Assembly (NCBI GenBank): GCA_964508295.1
Contig: CAZDSQ010000074.1
Location: 1-7,221, forward strand
Direction of reading: 5' to 3'
DNA: 7,221 bases
DNA from: SIG578 sp964508295
GTDB taxonomy: Bacteria; Bacillota; Clostridia; Oscillospirales; Ruminococcaceae
Shown here: positions 6,179 to 7,221 of the stretch, in pieces
Numbering within the stretch: the stretch's first letter is position 1
Layout: each line of letters begins with the position of its first letter
Made by a program: the position numbers and the translations under genes
Notes under the pieces: generated by a model
Told to the model about the DNA's origin: nothing
Seen by the model: the letters and a program-made list of their open reading frames with translations, nothing else
Databases searched by the model: none

Positions 6179-6881
6179 TGTGTTTTTCTCCTTTGTAAGT
6201 ATAATCTCTGTATGAGGTTGCGTATTTTGAAAATGATGACGGGAAAATCCTTTCGCGGTCTAAAATATGCGAAAGCCAGAGCGGCATTGCTCCTGCAGTT
6301 TTTATCTCCATAACAAGCTCACCGTCGGGAAGGACTTCAGCTCCGTAGCAGTCGAACTCAGGGGATAGATCAGTCGTTCTGTAGCGAATATGCGAGTCAA
6401 AGGTAATTCGCAGGTCGGGCTCGGTTTTACCAAAATACGCCTCGCGTTCGTACATAACCATCATAGTAGGCTTCGGCTCACGGTAGTAGCGCATAGCGTA
6501 GTCTATTTCGTCCATAATCTGAGAGCTGAGCGGCTTATGCCCGCTGTCGATGTATAAAAAGGCGTCATCAAGCGGTAGCAAGACTCGCCTTTTGTAAACC
6601 ACGCCGCAAAGCTTTTTCTTGATCTCAAAAAACACCTTGCCGTCAGGCGAAACCCTGCCGTAGCTTCGGATACGCAGCTTTTCCTTGTATGCCTTGGCAT
6701 CGATGGAGTTGCGGATAAGCAGAAAATCGGGCGTGTCTAAATAAAGGCTGCAGATGGTGCTCTTGCCGTGGCTGTCGGCTTCAAGCCTGTTTTCAAAAAG
6801 CGAAATCAGCCGATTTTTTTGCTCTGCATTTATGCGGTATTTTTTCTCTATTCTCTCAAATGTGAATATATACGGCTTCAT
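6171..6881 (-). CDS. VTC-domain (polyphosphate polymerase-like) protein
   Basis: A 236-residue cytoplasmic protein of the triphosphate tunnel metalloenzyme superfamily, VTC branch, whose yeast member Vtc4 makes polyphosphate from ATP. Features in order: the entry strand FERIEKKYRI with the ExK pair E12/K14, SLYLDT (45-50), basic tunnel strands KLRIRSYG (68-75) and EIKKK with KRR (86-99), YEREAY (144-149), DLRITFD (156-162), the metal-site strand LVMEIKTAG with E192 and K194, and SFSKYATSY (216-224), the C-terminal VTC signature. No SPX domain or membrane helix is present; the DUF4956 protein encoded next may supply membrane attachment. It is the first gene of a three-gene operon. The ATG at 6881 is preceded by an unusual G-run Shine-Dalgarno AAGGGGG. 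CYTH-type cyclase or triphosphatase activity is less likely given the VTC C-terminus and operon partners. Polymerase activity is inferred, not shown. Confidence 0.87.
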   Translation of the reverse strand: MKPYIFTFERIEKKYRINAEQKNRLISLFENRLEADSHGKSTICSLYLDTPDFLLIRNSIDAKAYKEKLRIRSYGRVSPDGKVFFEIKKKLCGVVYKRRVLLPLDDAFLYIDSGHKPLSSQIMDEIDYAMRYYREPKPTMMVMYEREAYFGKTEPDLRITFDSHIRYRTTDLSPEFDCYGAEVLPDGELVMEIKTAGAMPLWLSHILDRERIFPSSFSKYATSYRDYTYKGEKHNV

Positions 6882-6887
6882 TTTTCG

Positions 6888-6894
6888 CCCCCTT
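6888..6894 (-). promoter_or_regulatory. Atypical G-rich ribosome binding site of the VTC gene
   Basis: The only purine-rich candidate upstream of the ATG at 6881 is AAGGGGG (complement of 6888-6894), 6 nt away. Other genes here use AGGAG or GGAG, so initiation may be weaker for the first gene of this operon. The ATG is kept because FERIEKKYRI, the usual family beginning, starts just after it. Confidence 0.6.
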
Positions 6895-6910
6895 TTTTGC
6901 TTATGCTTAA

Positions 6911-6942
6911 AGTATAGACCTCTAACTTAAAATTTACCTAAA
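6911..6942 (-). promoter_or_regulatory. Candidate VTC operon promoter with tandem 11-bp operator
   Basis: Read on the minus strand, TTTAGGTAAAT (complement of 6932-6942) is directly followed by TTTAAGTTAGA (complement of 6921-6931), then 4 nt, then the -10 hexamer TATACT (complement of 6911-6916). No good -35 hexamer exists. Element order, 11-bp period and 4-nt gap to the -10 are the same as in the two-component promoter (947-978). The best pair across the two promoters, TTTAGGTTACA and TTTAAGTTAGA, agrees at 9 of 11. This suggests activation of this operon by the response regulator encoded in the window. Confidence 0.45.
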
Positions 6943-6967
6943 AAGTAAAAACAAAAACTTAAAACGG

Positions 6968-6997
6968 TTGACAACACGGCAAAATAAATGGTATAAT
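6968..6997 (+). promoter_or_regulatory. Near-consensus promoter of the tRNA-Leu-headed repeat
   Basis: TTGACA (6968-6973) and TATAAT (6992-6997) are both perfect consensus hexamers, 18 nt apart, with an extended -10 TGG at 6989-6991. Transcription should start near 7004, only about 5 nt before the first tRNA-Leu nucleotide at 7009, the arrangement expected of a stable-RNA gene. It points away from the VTC operon, so the interval 6882-7008 is a divergent promoter region with no coding content. Confidence 0.9.
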
Positions 6998-7008
6998 CAA
7001 TTTTGCTC

Positions 7009-7030
7009 GCGGGTATGGCGGAATTGGCAG
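7009..7030 (+). pseudogene. tRNA-Leu 5' fragment, copy 1
   Basis: The 22 nt from 7009, beginning GCGGGTATGGCGGAATTGGC, match the 5' end of bacterial tRNA-Leu: a 7-nt acceptor strand GCGGGTA, the UG linker, the 5' D-stem GCG and the D-loop through GGCAG. The expected D-stem closure (ACGCG) is absent and the sequence changes completely at 7031. No anticodon arm, long variable arm, T-arm or acceptor complement TACCCGC follows in the window. It is therefore a truncated or interrupted tRNA gene, positioned directly behind a strong promoter. Confidence 0.75.
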
Positions 7031-7032
7031 CA

Positions 7033-7130
7033 TTTTGACTGAGCGCTCGCAGTGCGAGAAAAAGCGAGGGAAAAATGGCGCAGCGGTCAAAACTCATAGG
7101 CGAAAGCCGAGAATGAGTTTTGGGCACCGC
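7033..7130 (+). ncRNA. Structured RNA candidate within the repeat unit
   Basis: Two extended stems compete. Stem A pairs TTTTGACTG (7033-7041) and GCGC (7043-7046) with GCGC (7078-7081) and CGGTCAAAA (7084-7092), enclosing a small CTCGC/GCGAG hairpin (7046-7050 and 7054-7058). Stem B pairs GCGGT plus CAAAACTCAT (7083-7097) with ATGAGTTTTG (7113-7122) and ACCGC (7126-7130), with a 3-nt bulge and an inner GGC-GAAA-GCC tetraloop hairpin (7099-7108). Both use 7084-7092, so they exclude each other. No T-run follows stem B. I do not recognise the family; transcription is inferred from the promoter at 6968-6997. Confidence 0.4.
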
Positions 7131-7166
7131 AAGAGTCACGCAAAACAAAAAAATATAACTACATAT

Positions 7167-7188
7167 GCGGGTATGGCGGAATTGGCAG
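7167..7188 (+). pseudogene. tRNA-Leu 5' fragment, copy 2
   Basis: A second identical copy of the 22-nt tRNA-Leu head, preceded by an A/T-rich stretch (7141-7166) that lacks a clear -35 box, so it is probably reached by read-through from the upstream promoter. As in copy 1, the sequence leaves the tRNA pattern inside the D-loop. The window ends 33 nt later, so whether a complete tRNA-Leu eventually follows cannot be seen. Confidence 0.7.
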
Positions 7189-7221
7189 CATTTTGACTGA
7201 GCGCTCGCAGTGCGAGAAAAA

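Larger units (their letters stand above)
7009..7221 (+). repeat. 158-bp-period tandem repeat, cut by window end
   Basis: The 55 bp at 7009-7063 recur without a mismatch at 7167-7221, a period of 158 bp. The identity begins exactly at nucleotide 1 of the tRNA-Leu fragment (bases 7008 and 7166 differ) and runs through the end of the window, so the right boundary and copy number are unknown. The unit consists of the 22-nt tRNA head, about 100 nt of structured sequence (7031-7130) and an A-rich tail (7131-7166). Low-quality frames on either strand through it are not convincing genes. Confidence 0.9.

Noticed and set aside
6171..6881. CYTH-type adenylate cyclase or thiamine triphosphatase
   Set aside because: The tunnel-fold superfamily is shared, but the C-terminal SFSKYATSY signature and the DUF4956 partner point to the VTC branch.
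6927..7148. Open frame of 73 codons on the minus strand across the promoter and repeat
   Set aside because: It runs antisense through the consensus promoter, the tRNA-Leu head and the hairpins, has no convincing ribosome binding site, and its composition follows the repeat, not a protein.
7009..7166. Intact tRNA-Leu, possibly with an intron
   Set aside because: After the D-loop no anticodon arm, T-arm or acceptor complement is found before the next copy starts, and bacterial tRNA-Leu introns lie in the anticodon loop.
7009..7221. CRISPR array
   Set aside because: Only two repeat starts are visible, the identical part is at least 55 bp with a 158-bp period, and there are no short unique spacers or cas genes.

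Overview
The window looks like chromosomal DNA from a low- to moderate-GC Firmicute, most plausibly a gut-type clostridium (Oscillospirales/Ruminococcus-like). This is inferred from strong AGGAG-type ribosome binding sites, consensus sigma-A promoters, compact intrinsic terminators, a Gram-positive style lipoprotein and the families present. No 16S or other lineage marker is in the window, so the placement is tentative.

Layout from left to right: a structured non-coding stretch (1-167); a HAD-superfamily gene resembling eukaryotic-type phosphomannomutase (168-890, +) closed by a strong terminator; a two-component system with an OmpR-type response regulator (1002-1676, +) and its histidine kinase (1673-2908, +), overlapping by 4 bp; a bidirectional terminator; then, on the minus strand, family I inorganic pyrophosphatase ppa (2952-3485) with its own promoter. 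Upstream of ppa on the same strand is a three-gene operon, read from 6881 down to 3597: a VTC-type polyphosphate-polymerase-domain protein, a four-helix DUF4956 membrane protein, and a large beta-helix (Cthe_2159-like) lipoprotein. Its genes overlap by 8 and 4 bp and it ends in a strong terminator.

The VTC/DUF4956/lipoprotein set looks like one machine: a cytoplasmic tunnel-fold polymerase, a membrane partner and a surface-anchored carbohydrate-binding protein. Its biochemical role in bacteria is, as far as I know, poorly defined. Two observations tie the region together. First, the response-regulator promoter and the VTC-operon promoter carry the same architecture: two tandem 11-bp repeats of a TTTARSTTA-like motif ending exactly 4 bp before the -10 box. 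This suggests that the regulator controls itself and the polymerase operon. Second, pyrophosphatase lies directly downstream, which fits a phosphate/polyphosphate theme but does not prove one.

The right end (6968-7221) is the strangest part. A near-consensus promoter fires into the first 22 nt of a tRNA-Leu gene, which breaks off in the D-loop and continues into a highly structured, non-tRNA sequence. After 158 bp the same tRNA-Leu head and following sequence begin again, identical over all 55 bp visible before the window ends. This is a tandem repeat whose unit starts exactly at nucleotide 1 of a tRNA.
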